Source: Streptomyces sp. NBC_01445 (lineage in GTDB: Bacteria > Actinomycetota > Actinomycetes > Streptomycetales > Streptomycetaceae). Taken from it: 64,000 nucleotides of DNA. The stretch lies in contig NZ_CP109485.1 in NCBI RefSeq assembly GCF_035918235.1, positions 9,889,001 through 9,953,000 on the forward strand, in the 5' to 3' direction. Positions 44,429 to 53,540 of this stretch are shown here, in pieces. The notes beneath the pieces were generated by a model. That model saw only the letters and a program-made list of their open reading frames with translations, was not told the origin of the DNA and did no database searches. A program made the position numbers and the translations under genes. The stretch's first letter is position 1. Every line of letters begins with the position of its first letter.

Positions 44429-45403
44429 ATGGCAGCATTTCCGGTCCCTGGTTCAAGGCGCCGAATACGTCGCGCACAGGTCATGATGGCCGGGTGCGCC
44501 GTGACCCTGTGCACGAGCGTGGCGGCCCCCGTTGCCGCGGACGGCGGCACGACCACGGCCAAACCCACCATCGTGCTGGTGCACGGGGCGTTCGCGGACG
44601 CTTCCAGCTGGAACGGGGTCGTCGAACGGCTCCAGCGCCGTGGCTACACCGTCATCGCTCCCGCCAACCCGCTGCGCGGGCTGTACAGCGACTCCGCCTA
44701 CATCGCCTCCGTGCTGGACAGCATCAAGGGCCCGATCGTGCTGGCGGGTCACTCATACGGCGGCGCGTTGATCAGCACGGCCGCCGAGGGCAACCCCCAG
44801 GTGAAGTCCCTCGTGTATGTATCGGCGCTGATGCCCGACGTGGGCGAGAGCGGAATGACCCTGGGGGCCAAGTTCCCCAGCGAACTCGGCACCGCCACGA
44901 AGTCCGTTCCGTACCGGGCCGGCGGCGTCAGCGGGACGGACCTGTACCTCAAGCCCGACAGAATCCATCCAGTCTTCGCCGCCGACCTGCCGGAAAGCAC
45001 CACGAAGGTCATGGCGGTCACCCAACGACCTGCGGCAACGACTGCGTTCTCGGAGACGGCCAAGGTGGCCGCCTGGAAGCACATCCCGTCGTGGTTCCTC
45101 GTCGCGAAGCAGGACAAGACCATCAATCCCGACCAGGAACGCTTCGAGGCGAAACGTGCCGGTTCACACATGGTGGAGATCGACTCCTCCCACGTGGCCA
45201 TGATCTCCCACCCCGACGCGGTCACCGACCTCGTCCTCCAAGCCGCCACGGCGGCCGATTCCGCCCGGCCTGCTCTGGCCGCCACCGGAACCACTCATGA
45301 CGCCCGGGCCAAGACCGCACTCACCGGCATCGCCGCCGCCTCGTTGATCGCCGGCACAGGAGCCGTTGTCCTGGGCCGCCGCCTGAGGCGCTCCCGGCCC
45401 TGA
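44429..45403 (+). CDS. Secreted/anchored alpha/beta hydrolase
   Basis: 324 residues. The N-terminal export signal (RRRIRRAQVMMAGCAVTLCT SVAAPVAADG) is followed by an alpha/beta-hydrolase domain: PTIVLVHGAFADASSWNGVV (oxyanion loop), LAGHSYGGALISTAAEG (nucleophile Ser in GHSYG) and HMVEIDSSHVAMISHPD (catalytic His). A final helix with a basic tail (ALTGIAAASLIAGTGAVVLG then RRLRRSRP) suggests a membrane anchor. The family includes esterases such as salicylate-ester-type hydrolases. Convergent with the kinase gene, 43 bp apart. Confidence 0.9.
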   Translation: MAAFPVPGSRRRIRRAQVMMAGCAVTLCTSVAAPVAADGGTTTAKPTIVLVHGAFADASSWNGVVERLQRRGYTVIAPANPLRGLYSDSAYIASVLDSIKGPIVLAGHSYGGALISTAAEGNPQVKSLVYVSALMPDVGESGMTLGAKFPSELGTATKSVPYRAGGVSGTDLYLKPDRIHPVFAADLPESTTKVMAVTQRPAATTAFSETAKVAAWKHIPSWFLVAKQDKTINPDQERFEAKRAGSHMVEIDSSHVAMISHPDAVTDLVLQAATAADSARPALAATGTTHDARAKTALTGIAAASLIAGTGAVVLGRRLRRSRP

Positions 45404-45446
45404 CATTGCTCCGGGACGGCGTCATCCCGCGGTGGCGTCAATACAC

Positions 45447-47135
45447 CTAGCCCGCCTGTCGCCACACCGTCATGTCCGCGGACACAAAGGCGATGTCCGG
45501 CATCGCGGTCGACTTCGTCTCGATCACGAGCAGCGCGATGTCCCCGTTGCGGTGCCTCACGCAGATCTCGGTGCCCGACGCCGCCCCGGCGAGCGGGAGA
45601 TGATGGTGCGTTTGACTCTTGGTGAGGCGGCGGCACTCGTCGAGATCCGCGCCCGGCTCGCCGAAGATCATGGTGAACACGCTGGTGTCGCTGTCCAGCG
45701 CGCAGCCGGCGTCCTTCGCGCAGGTGAAACGGATGTCCCCCGCGCGGTCCTTGCGCTGGAACGGTTCCTTGAAGCTCAGCGAGTTCTTCGCGTCAAGCCA
45801 CTGCCCCGAGTGGGGCTCGCCCCGCACCGGCCCGGCCGTGGTGGGGGTGTCGCCCGCCGTGGCTCCCGTCTTGTCCGATTCCTTGTCGGCCCCGTCGCCG
45901 TCTGCCCCCGACACCTTCCCCGCTGCCTGAGGTGACGCCGATGACGACGCGGACGCGCCCGCCGAGGCCCCCCGATCAGCCCCCGCCGACGTCCCCGCAC
46001 GACCCGAGCCCGTATTTCCCCGGTCGCGGAACACGCCCGCCGCGTCCATGACCGTCCACGCCAGAACCGAGAGGACCAGCACGGCCGCCGTCACGGCCAC
46101 GCCCACGACGAGTCTGGCCCCACGTCTTCGTGACGGCGCCGGGTCCGAGCCCGTCGGCGCCGCCCATGGGTCGAGCGCCTGCGACGGCTCCGCGGCGACC
46201 AGGGGCAGCGTGTGCGCCGGTGTGAGATCGGGTACCGGCGGCGGCACCGTCACCTCTGGCCCCATGACCTCGCGCCAGACGGTCGGCCCCGCGCCCGCGT
46301 CGGCGTCCTCGCCCAGCTGCTGCCGGCACCACTCCACGACCTCCGCGGGGGTGGCCCGTTCCGCCGGATCGGCGGCCAGGCAGCGGGCGATCAGCGGACG
46401 GAGCCGAGCGGGCAGCAGCGACAGATCGGGCTCGGAGTGCACGATGCGGTACAGCACGCTGACCCCGGGACCATCCCCGTACAGCGGCTCACCGAGCGCC
46501 GCGAATGCCGCGGTCTGGCCGAGGGCGAACACGTCGGTCGCCGCTGTGACCTCGCCCCCGGACGCCTGCTCGGGAGCCATGAACTGCGGAGTGCCGATGG
46601 TGGACCCCGTGGCTGTGTACGAACTGACGCCCGCGGCCAGCGAGATGCCGAAGTCGATCACGCGTGGCCCGTCGGACGCGAGCAGGACGTTCGACGGCTT
46701 CAGGTCGCGGTGCACGATCCCCGCGCCGTGGATGGCCTGGAGAGCCTCGGCGACTCCGGCCATCAGCCACAGCACCGCGGGCACCGGCAGCGCCCCGCCC
46801 CGGCCGACAGCTTCCGCCAGCGAGGGTCCGGGTACGTACAGCGTGGCCAGCCAGGGCGGTGCGCCGTCGGCGTCGCCGTCGATCAGCTCCGCGGTGTACG
46901 CGCCCCTGACCCGCCGGGCGGCCTCCATCTCCCGACGGAAACGCCGCCGGAAGGCGGGGTCGTCGGCCAGTTCGGGCCGGACGACCTTGATCGCCAACGG
47001 CCGGCCGCCCAGCGTGTGTGACAGATAGACCCGTCCCATGCCGCCTGCGCCGAGGCGCGCGGCCAGCCGGTAACCGGCCACCACGGACGGATCGTCCGCC
47101 TGCAGCGGCTCGAACACCTCATGCGCGTCGCACAT
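45447..47135 (-). CDS. Transmembrane Ser/Thr protein kinase (PASTA-less)
   Basis: About 562 residues. The kinase domain starts GYRLAARLGAGGMGRVYLS (P-loop), with Lys in LAIKVVRPEL, HRDLKPSNVLLA (catalytic loop), VIDFGISLA (DFG) and FMAPEQASG. A proline-rich linker is followed by one membrane helix (ARLVVGVAVTAAVLVLSVLA, about residue 350), then an extracellular Ser/Ala/Gly-rich stretch. A final domain of about 110 residues with four Cys (FTCAKDAGCALDSDTSVFTM ... ECRRLTKS ... EICVRHRNGD) has no PASTA repeat. ATG 47135. A GTG at 47141 gives two more residues and has a GGGGG site. Confidence 0.92.
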   Translation of the reverse strand: MCDAHEVFEPLQADDPSVVAGYRLAARLGAGGMGRVYLSHTLGGRPLAIKVVRPELADDPAFRRRFRREMEAARRVRGAYTAELIDGDADGAPPWLATLYVPGPSLAEAVGRGGALPVPAVLWLMAGVAEALQAIHGAGIVHRDLKPSNVLLASDGPRVIDFGISLAAGVSSYTATGSTIGTPQFMAPEQASGGEVTAATDVFALGQTAAFAALGEPLYGDGPGVSVLYRIVHSEPDLSLLPARLRPLIARCLAADPAERATPAEVVEWCRQQLGEDADAGAGPTVWREVMGPEVTVPPPVPDLTPAHTLPLVAAEPSQALDPWAAPTGSDPAPSRRRGARLVVGVAVTAAVLVLSVLAWTVMDAAGVFRDRGNTGSGRAGTSAGADRGASAGASASSSASPQAAGKVSGADGDGADKESDKTGATAGDTPTTAGPVRGEPHSGQWLDAKNSLSFKEPFQRKDRAGDIRFTCAKDAGCALDSDTSVFTMIFGEPGADLDECRRLTKSQTHHHLPLAGAASGTEICVRHRNGDIALLVIETKSTAMPDIAFVSADMTVWRQAG

Positions 47136-47326
47136 CGCCACGCGTCACCCCCTGCTCCCCGGGATCACCTGATCCCGGATCCCCTGACCCCCTGGTCAGC
47201 AAGCGAGTTGATGCCGACCGACGGCAGTAGCCTAAGCCGTCCCCGCTCCTGGGGGATCTACCTGCCGAAGTGGTTTTCGGCTCGCGTGGCCGAGGCTGCG
47301 GCCAGCTCGTCCACGTCGAGGTCGTC

Positions 47327-47600
47327 ATGTCGTCGACCTTCTCGAGGTACTCGGTCACGGAGTGCTCCGAGCGAGGAGCGGCCAGGGTGCTGTGCGACGG
47401 GGACGCCAGACTTGTGATCTGCGCAGGGGGCGGCGCCCACACCGTGATCGAGCTGGGTGCTGCCGAGCTTGGCCGGCTCGTGGCGGAAGCAGTGACAGCC
47501 GAGATCGGCGCTTTGGTCGACTTCGACCTGATCGACGAGGGCGTGAAGGTCGGCGACGTCGAGGCGTTCGCGACCTGCCGGGCCGTTGCCCGGACCGGGC
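47327..47600 (+). CDS. Possible hypothetical protein, cut by a transposase scar
   Basis: ATG 47327 opens MSSTFSRYSVTECSERGAAR ... HTVIELGAAELGRLVAEAV ... LVDFDLIDEGVKVGDVEAFA. The sequence is protein-like for about 90 residues. At about 47590 it runs into transposase-derived DNA in another frame, so its end is probably lost. There is no recognised family. Confidence 0.4.
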
Positions 47601-47870
47601 CTGCACGCCGGTGCCTGGGACCCGATCGTGAAACTGCCCGAGTGCAGCAACGCCGCCGTGTCGACGGCACTGCTCCCGGGCCTCGCGTCCGCCGAGAAGG
47701 AGGCCAACCGGGTCCTGGCCGCCGGACGCGTCCTCGTCGAACGCGGCTTTGCCCACCTGAAGAGCTGACGGGCCCTCACCAAGTTCCGTATTGATCCCGC
47801 CCGCGCCCCCACCTGTTTCGCGCGCTGCTCGTCCTGACGAACATCGAGGCCACTGCCGACAATTGATCTC
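47600..47870 (+). pseudogene. DDE transposase C-terminal scrap
   Basis: It reads LPGLASAEKEANRVLAAGRV and LVERGFAHLKS, then an in-frame TGA where relatives have Trp (HLKSWRxLTKxR). RALTKFRIDPARA follows in the same frame and HLFRALLVLTNIEATADN after a shift. This is the C-terminus of a DDE-superfamily (IS5-like, 'HLKNWRILTKLR') transposase with two lesions. The catalytic region is absent. Confidence 0.8.
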
Positions 47871-47912
47871 TACCGCAGGTAGCCCACGATCAGCACACGC
47901 TTTGGAACAGCG

Positions 47913-48281
47913 TCACCGGGCCGGGATCGGCTGAGTGAGGTTCACCGGGTTGCCGTCGGGGTCCTGGATGTGGGCGACGCGCTGTCCCCACGGCATGTCG
48001 TTGGGGCCGCTGCGGACCGAGCCGCCCAACGCCTCCACTCGACCGAGCGTCTCGTCGACGTCGTCGACACCGATGCTGAGCAGGATCCGCGACGCCGCCC
48101 CGGCCCCCGGGTCCGCCTTGGCCACCAGCCCGAGGTCGCTGTCGCCGATGCGCAAGCCGAGGTAGAAGGCCGGGCCTTCCGCCGGTACCCGGAAGGTCTC
48201 CTCAGCGCCGAACAATTTCGTATAGAAGCCGAGCAGAACGTCCTGGTCGGCAGTCACGATCACTGGCTGGATGGTGGACAT
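47913..48281 (-). CDS. VOC-family (glyoxalase-like) protein
   Basis: 122 residues, one vicinal-oxygen-chelate domain pair: TIQPVIVTADQDVLLGFYTK, FYLGLRIGDSDLGLV and MPWGQRVAHIQDPDGNPVNL. The final 'DPDGNxVxL' is the family signature. Metal ligands are incomplete, as in many small VOC proteins, so antibiotic-binding or isomerase roles cannot be told apart. ATG 48281 follows AGGAG. Confidence 0.9.
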   Translation of the reverse strand: MSTIQPVIVTADQDVLLGFYTKLFGAEETFRVPAEGPAFYLGLRIGDSDLGLVAKADPGAGAASRILLSIGVDDVDETLGRVEALGGSVRSGPNDMPWGQRVAHIQDPDGNPVNLTQPIPAR

Positions 48282-48511
48282 GGCACTCCTGTCGAGAACG
48301 GTCGTGTCGCTGGGTAGACCGATCGAGGACGGTGAACTCATCGGCAAAACCACCCCGCCGGACGATCTACAGCACAGACTGCCGCCCACGAACAGCACGA
48401 GCACCCCGACACGCGGTCACGCCACCCCGCTGACCAGCCACTTCCAGATGGCGGAGCTTCATTGATGCATGAGCGCGTTCTGAACCCACGCGATGAGCAC
48501 TCGGGGGAACA

Positions 48512-48904
48512 ATGAGCGGAATGAGCGATATCAGTGACAGCTACATATCTCCAGCCACGCTGGAACAGATCCGTGGTGTGGTGGTCGAGTGGAGTCGCAC
48601 GTGGGGAGAGGTATCTCCGTCGAATATCCGCGTCGTTTCCACGAATCGAGATGATGCGGCGGAACTCCTTCGCCCCGGCGTGCGCTCCGAGCCCGCCCCT
48701 TGCTATCTCGTGTTTCTTGAGGGCTGCTTTCGCATCGCGTGGACTCTCAAGCTTCCAGACACGACCAAGGCGTGGGCCGCACTGCATATAGACCCGCGAT
48801 TCATGTCCGCGACCTCCTACACAGTGCGGCCCCTGGATGACGTCCCTGTGCGTCAGATGAGTGACCTTGGAACGGTCTACGCGCTCGACTGCATGGCCGC
48901 GTGA
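48512..48904 (+). CDS. Hypothetical soluble protein
   Basis: 130 residues, acidic and with normal amino acid balance: DSYISPATLEQIRGVVVEWS ... CYLVFLEGCFRIAWTLKLPD ... GTVYALDCMAA. No signal or membrane helix. GGGGGAA precedes the ATG. I do not recognise the family. Codon use is slightly lower in GC than neighbours (e.g. GATATCAGTGACAGCTACAT), which may indicate transfer. Confidence 0.75.
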   Translation: MSGMSDISDSYISPATLEQIRGVVVEWSRTWGEVSPSNIRVVSTNRDDAAELLRPGVRSEPAPCYLVFLEGCFRIAWTLKLPDTTKAWAALHIDPRFMSATSYTVRPLDDVPVRQMSDLGTVYALDCMAA

Positions 48905-48959
48905 CTCACGGGCACGGTTTTTCCGAGGAACGCCCCAGTCGTGGGCGGTGTCGCAGGGG

Positions 48960-49518
48960 AGTAGTCCAGTACTTCGTACTTCCCCAGGAAGGATTTCCGC
49001 AGATAAGTGACCGCGTAGTTGGCCTCCGTGCCCGACGGCTTTGGTGGTGGCTCTTCCAGGGGTGGGCGTCATACAACGCGTTTGCGCGCTCGGCCTCCTC
49101 GAACTCGGCATCGGACACCGGCCGTTCGAGCCAGCGGTAGTAGGGCTGCCGGGGGAGCTGGAGGACCCGGCACGTGACCGTGACGGGAATACCGTCCCCG
49201 GCGAGCACTTTCACGAGCGGGTAGATCCTTTTCCCGGCACATTCGCCTGCGACAGGTAGGCCGCAGCCCGGCGCAGAACCTCGTTCTCCTGCTCCAGCAG
49301 TTTGATCCGCCGAAGCGCCTCCCGCAGGTTCGCGCTCTCCTGGCTGGTCGTTCCGGATTTCACCCCGTCGTCGATGTCCGCACGCCGCATCCACTTCGAC
49401 AGTGTCATCACATGGACACCGAAGTCTGCGGCCACCTGCTCCAGCGTCACGCCCGGTCCGCAGTCCGCGCGACCCGCAGAACATCGTCGCGGAACTTTTC
49501 GCGATAGGGCTTGGGCAC
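48960..49518 (-). pseudogene. IS3-family transposase remnant (orfA and start of orfB)
   Basis: orfA starts GTG 49518 with VPKPYREKFRDDVLRVART. One base is lost at about 49450, before GVTLEQVAADFGVHVMTLSK, WMRRADIDDGVKSG and the leucine zipper NLREALRRIKLLEQENEVLR. A second shift near 49235 joins to orfB text KRIYPLVKVLAGDGIPVTVT, CRVLQLPRQPYYRWLERPVS, after which homology fades by about 48960. The DDE core is missing. Confidence 0.85.
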
Positions 49519-49550
49519 AGCGACACCCTTCCCACCCGCCCCACAGGGCC

Positions 49551-49586
49551 GGCCAGTTCAGATGTCACCCGATCGTGCATCAGCCC
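49551..49586. repeat. IS3-type end sequence, copy A
   Basis: A 36-bp stretch (GGCCAGTTCAGATGTCACCC then GATCGTGCATCAGCCC) identical to 61059-61094. It lies upstream of the orfA start of the IS3 remnant, so it is the probable left terminal region of that IS. Confidence 0.8.
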
Positions 49587-49764
49587 GGAGGAAGAGGAGG
49601 GTATCGCCGCCGTCCCACCCGCATGAACCGGCCGCGCCCCGCATCCCGCTGCCGAGGCCGGGCCGGCCAGGAAGCATCCTTCACCCCCGCAGGCGGCAGC
49701 GGCGGCTCGGCAGGGCGGCGTTTCGCCCGCTTCCCGGCCCTTCCTGAATCTCTAAGCTCGGCCT

Positions 49765-50607
49765 GTGGGACAACCTGTGCAGCGCGCCGATGGCGCGGGA
49801 CCGTTCATCACCCGGCTCACCTGGCACCCTCCCGGCGGCGGCACCGCTGTGTGGGAGTCCCGGCTCGCGCGCCGGCGCGGAGTACTCGCCGTCCGTCCCC
49901 CGGGCACGGGGACCACTCGGCACAACCGTGCGGACGCCGTCGCCATCGCCCGGCTCCGCATACTCAACGCCATCGCAGCGACCGCCTTCGTCATCGGCGG
50001 GGCATTCTTCGCCGCTGGCGCGACCGTCGCCCAGTTCGGCTCCGGAGACGCCACCGAGTCCGCCTCGATCTACTTCGTGGGCGGCCTGTTCTTCAACACG
50101 GGCGGGTACGTCTCACTGCTCCAGGTGAGCAACGCGCCCCGCCACGTAGACGGCGGCGAAGGCCGACTGGTCACCCCCCACTGGCGTTGGTGGAGTTACG
50201 AACCGATGCGGGTGGACTGGCTGAGCACCTTCGTCCTGTTCGCGGGCACCCTTGTCTTCGCCGTCGACCTGCTGGACTCCTTCCTGCAGGGCCTGAACGT
50301 CCAGCAGGTCAACCGGCTGATCTGGGCGCCCGACGTGATCGGCTGCTCCCTCTTCCTGGTCTCCGGCCACCTGGGATTGGTCGAGGTCTGCCATGGCCGG
50401 CCCCGCGTCCGTCCGGACAGCCTCGGCTGGTGGATCGTCGCCGTGAACCAGCTCGGCTCCGCCCTCTTCATGGTCTCCGCGCTCGCTGCCTACACTCGCC
50501 CCGCCACCGAAAGCCTCGTCAACGCCGACATCGCCAACTGGGGCACCCTTACCGGCGCCCTGTGCTTCTCCCTCGCCGGCCTCCTCCAACTCGGCGAACA
50601 CCCATGA
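49765..50607 (+). CDS. Multi-helix membrane protein, YrhK-like
   Basis: 280 residues. Six hydrophobic segments in pairs: ILNAIAATAFVIGGAFFAAG, SIYFVGGLFFNTGGYVSLLQ, WLSTFVLFAGTLVFAVDLLD, APDVIGCSLFLVSGHLGLVE, GWWIVAVNQLGSALFMVSAL and WGTLTGALCFSLAGLLQLGE. The 'FxxGxxFFxxG' helix-hairpin pattern resembles YrhK-type domains, which suggests two or three repeats. GTG 49765. Function unknown. Confidence 0.8.
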   Translation: MGQPVQRADGAGPFITRLTWHPPGGGTAVWESRLARRRGVLAVRPPGTGTTRHNRADAVAIARLRILNAIAATAFVIGGAFFAAGATVAQFGSGDATESASIYFVGGLFFNTGGYVSLLQVSNAPRHVDGGEGRLVTPHWRWWSYEPMRVDWLSTFVLFAGTLVFAVDLLDSFLQGLNVQQVNRLIWAPDVIGCSLFLVSGHLGLVEVCHGRPRVRPDSLGWWIVAVNQLGSALFMVSALAAYTRPATESLVNADIANWGTLTGALCFSLAGLLQLGEHP

Positions 50608-50786
50608 GCTCGTGGCCGACGTGACGCCGAGCTCTGCCTCACCGTCGCCGGCGCAGGGTGCTTCGCGAAGTCGGTCAGCAGCCCGCTGTTCGAGCGCACC
50701 CACGGAAACCGAGGCATCTCCCTGGACATCCCCATGACGAACCCCGCCCGTGACCGACAGCAGTGTCACCGCCAAGGACTCCTCCC

Positions 50787-51472
50787 GTGACGACGCCTCT
50801 TGATCAGCTCAGGCAACTCTGCCCGCCCCCGGCGAATCCGCCTGCCGTTGACTGGCGCGTGGTCCAAGACACGCTCGGGTTCGCGCTGCCCGACGACTAC
50901 AAGCAGGTCGCCACTGCCTATGGGCCCGGCTCCTTCTGTGACTTCCTCAGCCTGCGCCACCCGCGCGGCGCCACCGACTGCATCGATCTCACCGGCCCGA
51001 TGACCGCCGTCGTCCGACAACAACTCAAACGCGACCGGCAGCGGAAGCGCATCGTCCCCTATCCGGCCCGGGACCTGTTCCCCATCGCGGTGAGCGACAA
51101 CGGCGAGTACGCCTTTTGGCACACAGACCCTGCGAACACGCCCGACGCGTGGACCCTGACCATCAAGGAAGCCCGCGGACCGCAGTGGTTCCCTTCGACG
51201 GCTCGCTCACGGTCTTCCTCGTCGCCGTGCTCAGCGGCCGGCTGCACGTCCCGCTCTTTCCGGACAGCGTGCTCTTGGAAGGCGCTACGTTCACCCCCTC
51301 ACCGCCAGTTGGACCGGGCCAGAGTCCCACCCGCATCACCACACGCGCCAGCAGGGCGATGGACTCCAACACCATCCGTGCCTGGGCTCGTGACCACGGT
51401 TACGACGTACCCGTACGCGGGCGCATTCCAGCCGCGATCATCACAGCATGGCGGGAAGCCGACAGCACCTGA
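50787..51472 (+). pseudogene. Frameshifted SMI1/KNR4 - Lsr2-tail fusion gene
   Basis: GTG 50787 opens a SMI1/KNR4-type protein: WRVVQDTLGFALPDDYKQVA and AYGPGSFCDFLSLRHPRGAT. After EARGPQW at 51188 the frame breaks. Moving by one base continues VPFDGSLTVFLVAVLSGRLH and ends with SNTIRAWARDHGYDVPVRGR then IPAAIITAWREA. The last 35 residues match the DNA-binding AT-hook-like C-domain of Lsr2 ('RxWAxxxGxxVxxRGRIPxxV'). A GGG to GG loss at 51187-51188 explains the shift exactly. The repaired product would be 228 residues. A sequencing error is the main alternative to a real mutation. Confidence 0.8.
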
Positions 51473-51519
51473 CCGACCTACCGGCCGGGGTACCGTTCAT
51501 TCCCGGCCCGGCTGAACCG

Positions 51520-52023
51520 TCACGGCAGCGTGCGTGTGAGCCATACAACTTCACCGCTGTCGTCCGTGGAAACGTGATCCCGCTCGAACCCGAGTTTCTC
51601 AAGGACGCGGAACGACGGTGCGTTCCACGCGCCGACGGTCGCCCAGAGCCGTTTCCGCCCGGTCGCAACAGCGGCATCGAGCACCGCGCCGGCCGCCTCG
51701 GTGGCGTAGCCACGCCCATGTGCGCGCTGGAACAACTCATACGCGATTTCAGGCTCTTCCAGGGTGGAGCGGCCGGTGATCAATCCGCAATAGCCGATGA
51801 AGTCGCCTTCGGCCCGGCGCTGGATGGGCAGCAGGGCGATCCCCGTTGTCGCCGTCGCGGTGAGCAGCTCCGCGATGGACGTCCGGGTGTGCTCAACCGT
51901 GGGCGCCCCCTTGCCGCGTTCGGAGATGAGGGCGCAGAGCTCAGCGGCGTCCGACTCGGCCCACGGCCGCAGTATCAGCCGCTCGGTCTCAAGGTGGAAC
52001 GACATCGTCTCGTACGTAGACAT
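51520..52023 (-). CDS. GNAT N-acetyltransferase
   Basis: 167 residues. FHLETERLILRPWAESDAAE is the RimJ/RimL-type start, ELFQRAHGRGYATEAAGAVL the acetyl-CoA loop, and SFRVLEKLGFERDHVSTDDS the C-terminal strand. ATG 52023 (MSTYETMSFH). A start 18 bases upstream is possible. Substrate unknown. Confidence 0.9.
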   Translation of the reverse strand: MSTYETMSFHLETERLILRPWAESDAAELCALISERGKGAPTVEHTRTSIAELLTATATTGIALLPIQRRAEGDFIGYCGLITGRSTLEEPEIAYELFQRAHGRGYATEAAGAVLDAAVATGRKRLWATVGAWNAPSFRVLEKLGFERDHVSTDDSGEVVWLTRTLP

Positions 52024-52233
52024 GCCCTTACTCTGCCCCACGGGTCACCATGAACTACGGCTGGAGCATGTCGCTGAGGTCGACGGCGGCGCGAATGTTG
52101 TCCCTGTCGGCGGCGCCCGGGGGGAATACCGCTCTGTCGCTCAGCCGTTGGGTGCGATGGCACGGTCGATGTGTAGCCATCCGGCGCGTGGCCGTCCAAG
52201 TCTTGTACGAACGAGGGGAGCGGTGATCACGCG

Positions 52234-53151
52234 ATGAAGGCGGTGCGGTTCCACGAGTACGGCGGGGTCGATGTGCTGCGGGTGGAGGAGGTGGAACGGC
52301 CGGTACCCGGGCCCGGGCAGGTGCTGGTCGAGGTCCGCGCGGCCGGGATCCAGCCGGGCGAGGCGCATATCCGCACGGGCGCGCTGCACGAACGCTGGCC
52401 GGCGACGTTCCCCTCTGGGCAGGGCAGCGATCTGGCCGGCGTCGTGGTGGAAGTCGGTCCGCACGTGCGCGGCTTCGCCGTGGGCGATGAGGTGTTGGGC
52501 TTCACCCATCGCAGGGCGAGCCATGCGGAGTTCGTCGTGGTCGACGACGTGAATGTGGTCTCCCGTCCCAATGGGCTGTCCTGGGACGTGGCAGGGTCGT
52601 TGTACGTGGCCGGCACGACTGCATACGCCACGGTGTTTGCGGTGGACCCCGAACCTGCCGACACGGTCGTCGTGTCCGGTGCGGCGGGCGGCGTCGGGTC
52701 TCTTGCCGTGCAACTCGCGTGGCGGAGTGGCGCCACGGTGATCGGCCTGGCGAGCGAGCGGAACCACGCCTGGCTGAGGGATCGTGGAGTTGTCCCGGTC
52801 GCGTACGGGGAGGGCGTGGCGGACCGGATCCGGCAGGCTTCCGGCGGGAACGTCGACGCGTTCATCGACACGTTCGGCGACGGCTACGTGGAACTGGCAG
52901 TGGAGTTGGGCGTGCGGCCCGAACGGATCAACACGATCAGCAATTGGCAGGCCGCGGCCAAGGTCGGAGCAGGGACCTACGGAGAAGGTGCGGCGGCGTG
53001 CGCGGTCGTGCTCGGTGAACTGGCCCGGCTTGCTGCGCGGGGGAAGCTGCAAGTTCCGATCGCCCACGCCTACCCGCTCGAGCGGGTGCGAGACGCGTTC
53101 CGCGAGCTGGAACGGCAGCACACCCACGGCAAGATCGTTCTCCGGCCGTAG
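52234..53151 (+). CDS. Zinc-independent MDR oxidoreductase (quinone oxidoreductase-like)
   Basis: 305 residues. MKAVRFHEYGGVDVLRVEEV is the standard start. The cofactor motif is VVVSGAAGGVGSLAVQLAWR (AxxGxVG, NADPH type). No catalytic zinc Cys/His set is present, so it belongs with quinone oxidoreductases of the medium-chain dehydrogenase superfamily. The C-terminal LAARGKLQVPIAHAYPLERV is typical. GGGGAGCGG precedes the ATG. Monocistronic, with a large hairpin 250 bp downstream. Confidence 0.93.
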   Translation: MKAVRFHEYGGVDVLRVEEVERPVPGPGQVLVEVRAAGIQPGEAHIRTGALHERWPATFPSGQGSDLAGVVVEVGPHVRGFAVGDEVLGFTHRRASHAEFVVVDDVNVVSRPNGLSWDVAGSLYVAGTTAYATVFAVDPEPADTVVVSGAAGGVGSLAVQLAWRSGATVIGLASERNHAWLRDRGVVPVAYGEGVADRIRQASGGNVDAFIDTFGDGYVELAVELGVRPERINTISNWQAAAKVGAGTYGEGAAACAVVLGELARLAARGKLQVPIAHAYPLERVRDAFRELERQHTHGKIVLRP

Positions 53152-53403
53152 CCTCGGCTGCCCGAGGCAGCCGTCGGGCAGGCGCCCCGCACCATCAACG
53201 CAGTGCGCCCGCTGGCGGCCGGACGACTCCCGTCAAGTGGCCGCCTGCGGGCAATCACGACTGCCAAAGGCCGCAGACCCACCCGCAACGCCACCCCGAA
53301 CTGGCGTGACTGGCACAACACTTGAACCACGAACCCAACAACCCAACCCGGATAGAACGTTCTTCTGGCGGCCGGAGTTCACGCCGGACTGCTGTTGCCG
53401 ATA

Positions 53404-53462
53404 CGGCATGGGAGGGCTCAAGCCCCCTGGTGGTCAGGGAGCCCGAGCCCTCCCACATGCCG
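53404..53462. terminator. Long inverted-repeat hairpin
   Basis: CGGCATGGGAGGGCTC (53404-53419) pairs with GAGCCCTCCCACATGCCG (53445-53462), with a 2-base bulge and a 25-base loop that itself contains CCCCCTGG/TCAGGG pairing. It may end the oxidoreductase transcript. As it stands right next to an IS605-like end, a role as a transposon-end structure is also possible. Confidence 0.55.
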
Positions 53463-53470
53463 CGTGCGCC

Positions 53471-53530
53471 GTTCAGCAGGATCTAGCGCGGAACCCCGGG
53501 CGTTCACCTCGGGAGGAAGCGCTTCTCTGG
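53471..53530. repeat. IS605-type end-like remnant, copy 2
   Basis: GTTCAGCAGGATCTAGCGCG then GAACCCCGGGCGTTCACCTC and GGGAGGAAGCGC align base-by-base with 39182-39238 (GTTCAGCGGATTCTTGCGAG ... CCCGGGAGGAATCGC), with the hairpin partly decayed. No tnpB or tnpA remains. It ends right where the histidine-kinase fragment begins. Confidence 0.65.
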
Positions 53531-53540
53531 ACTGCTCTGA

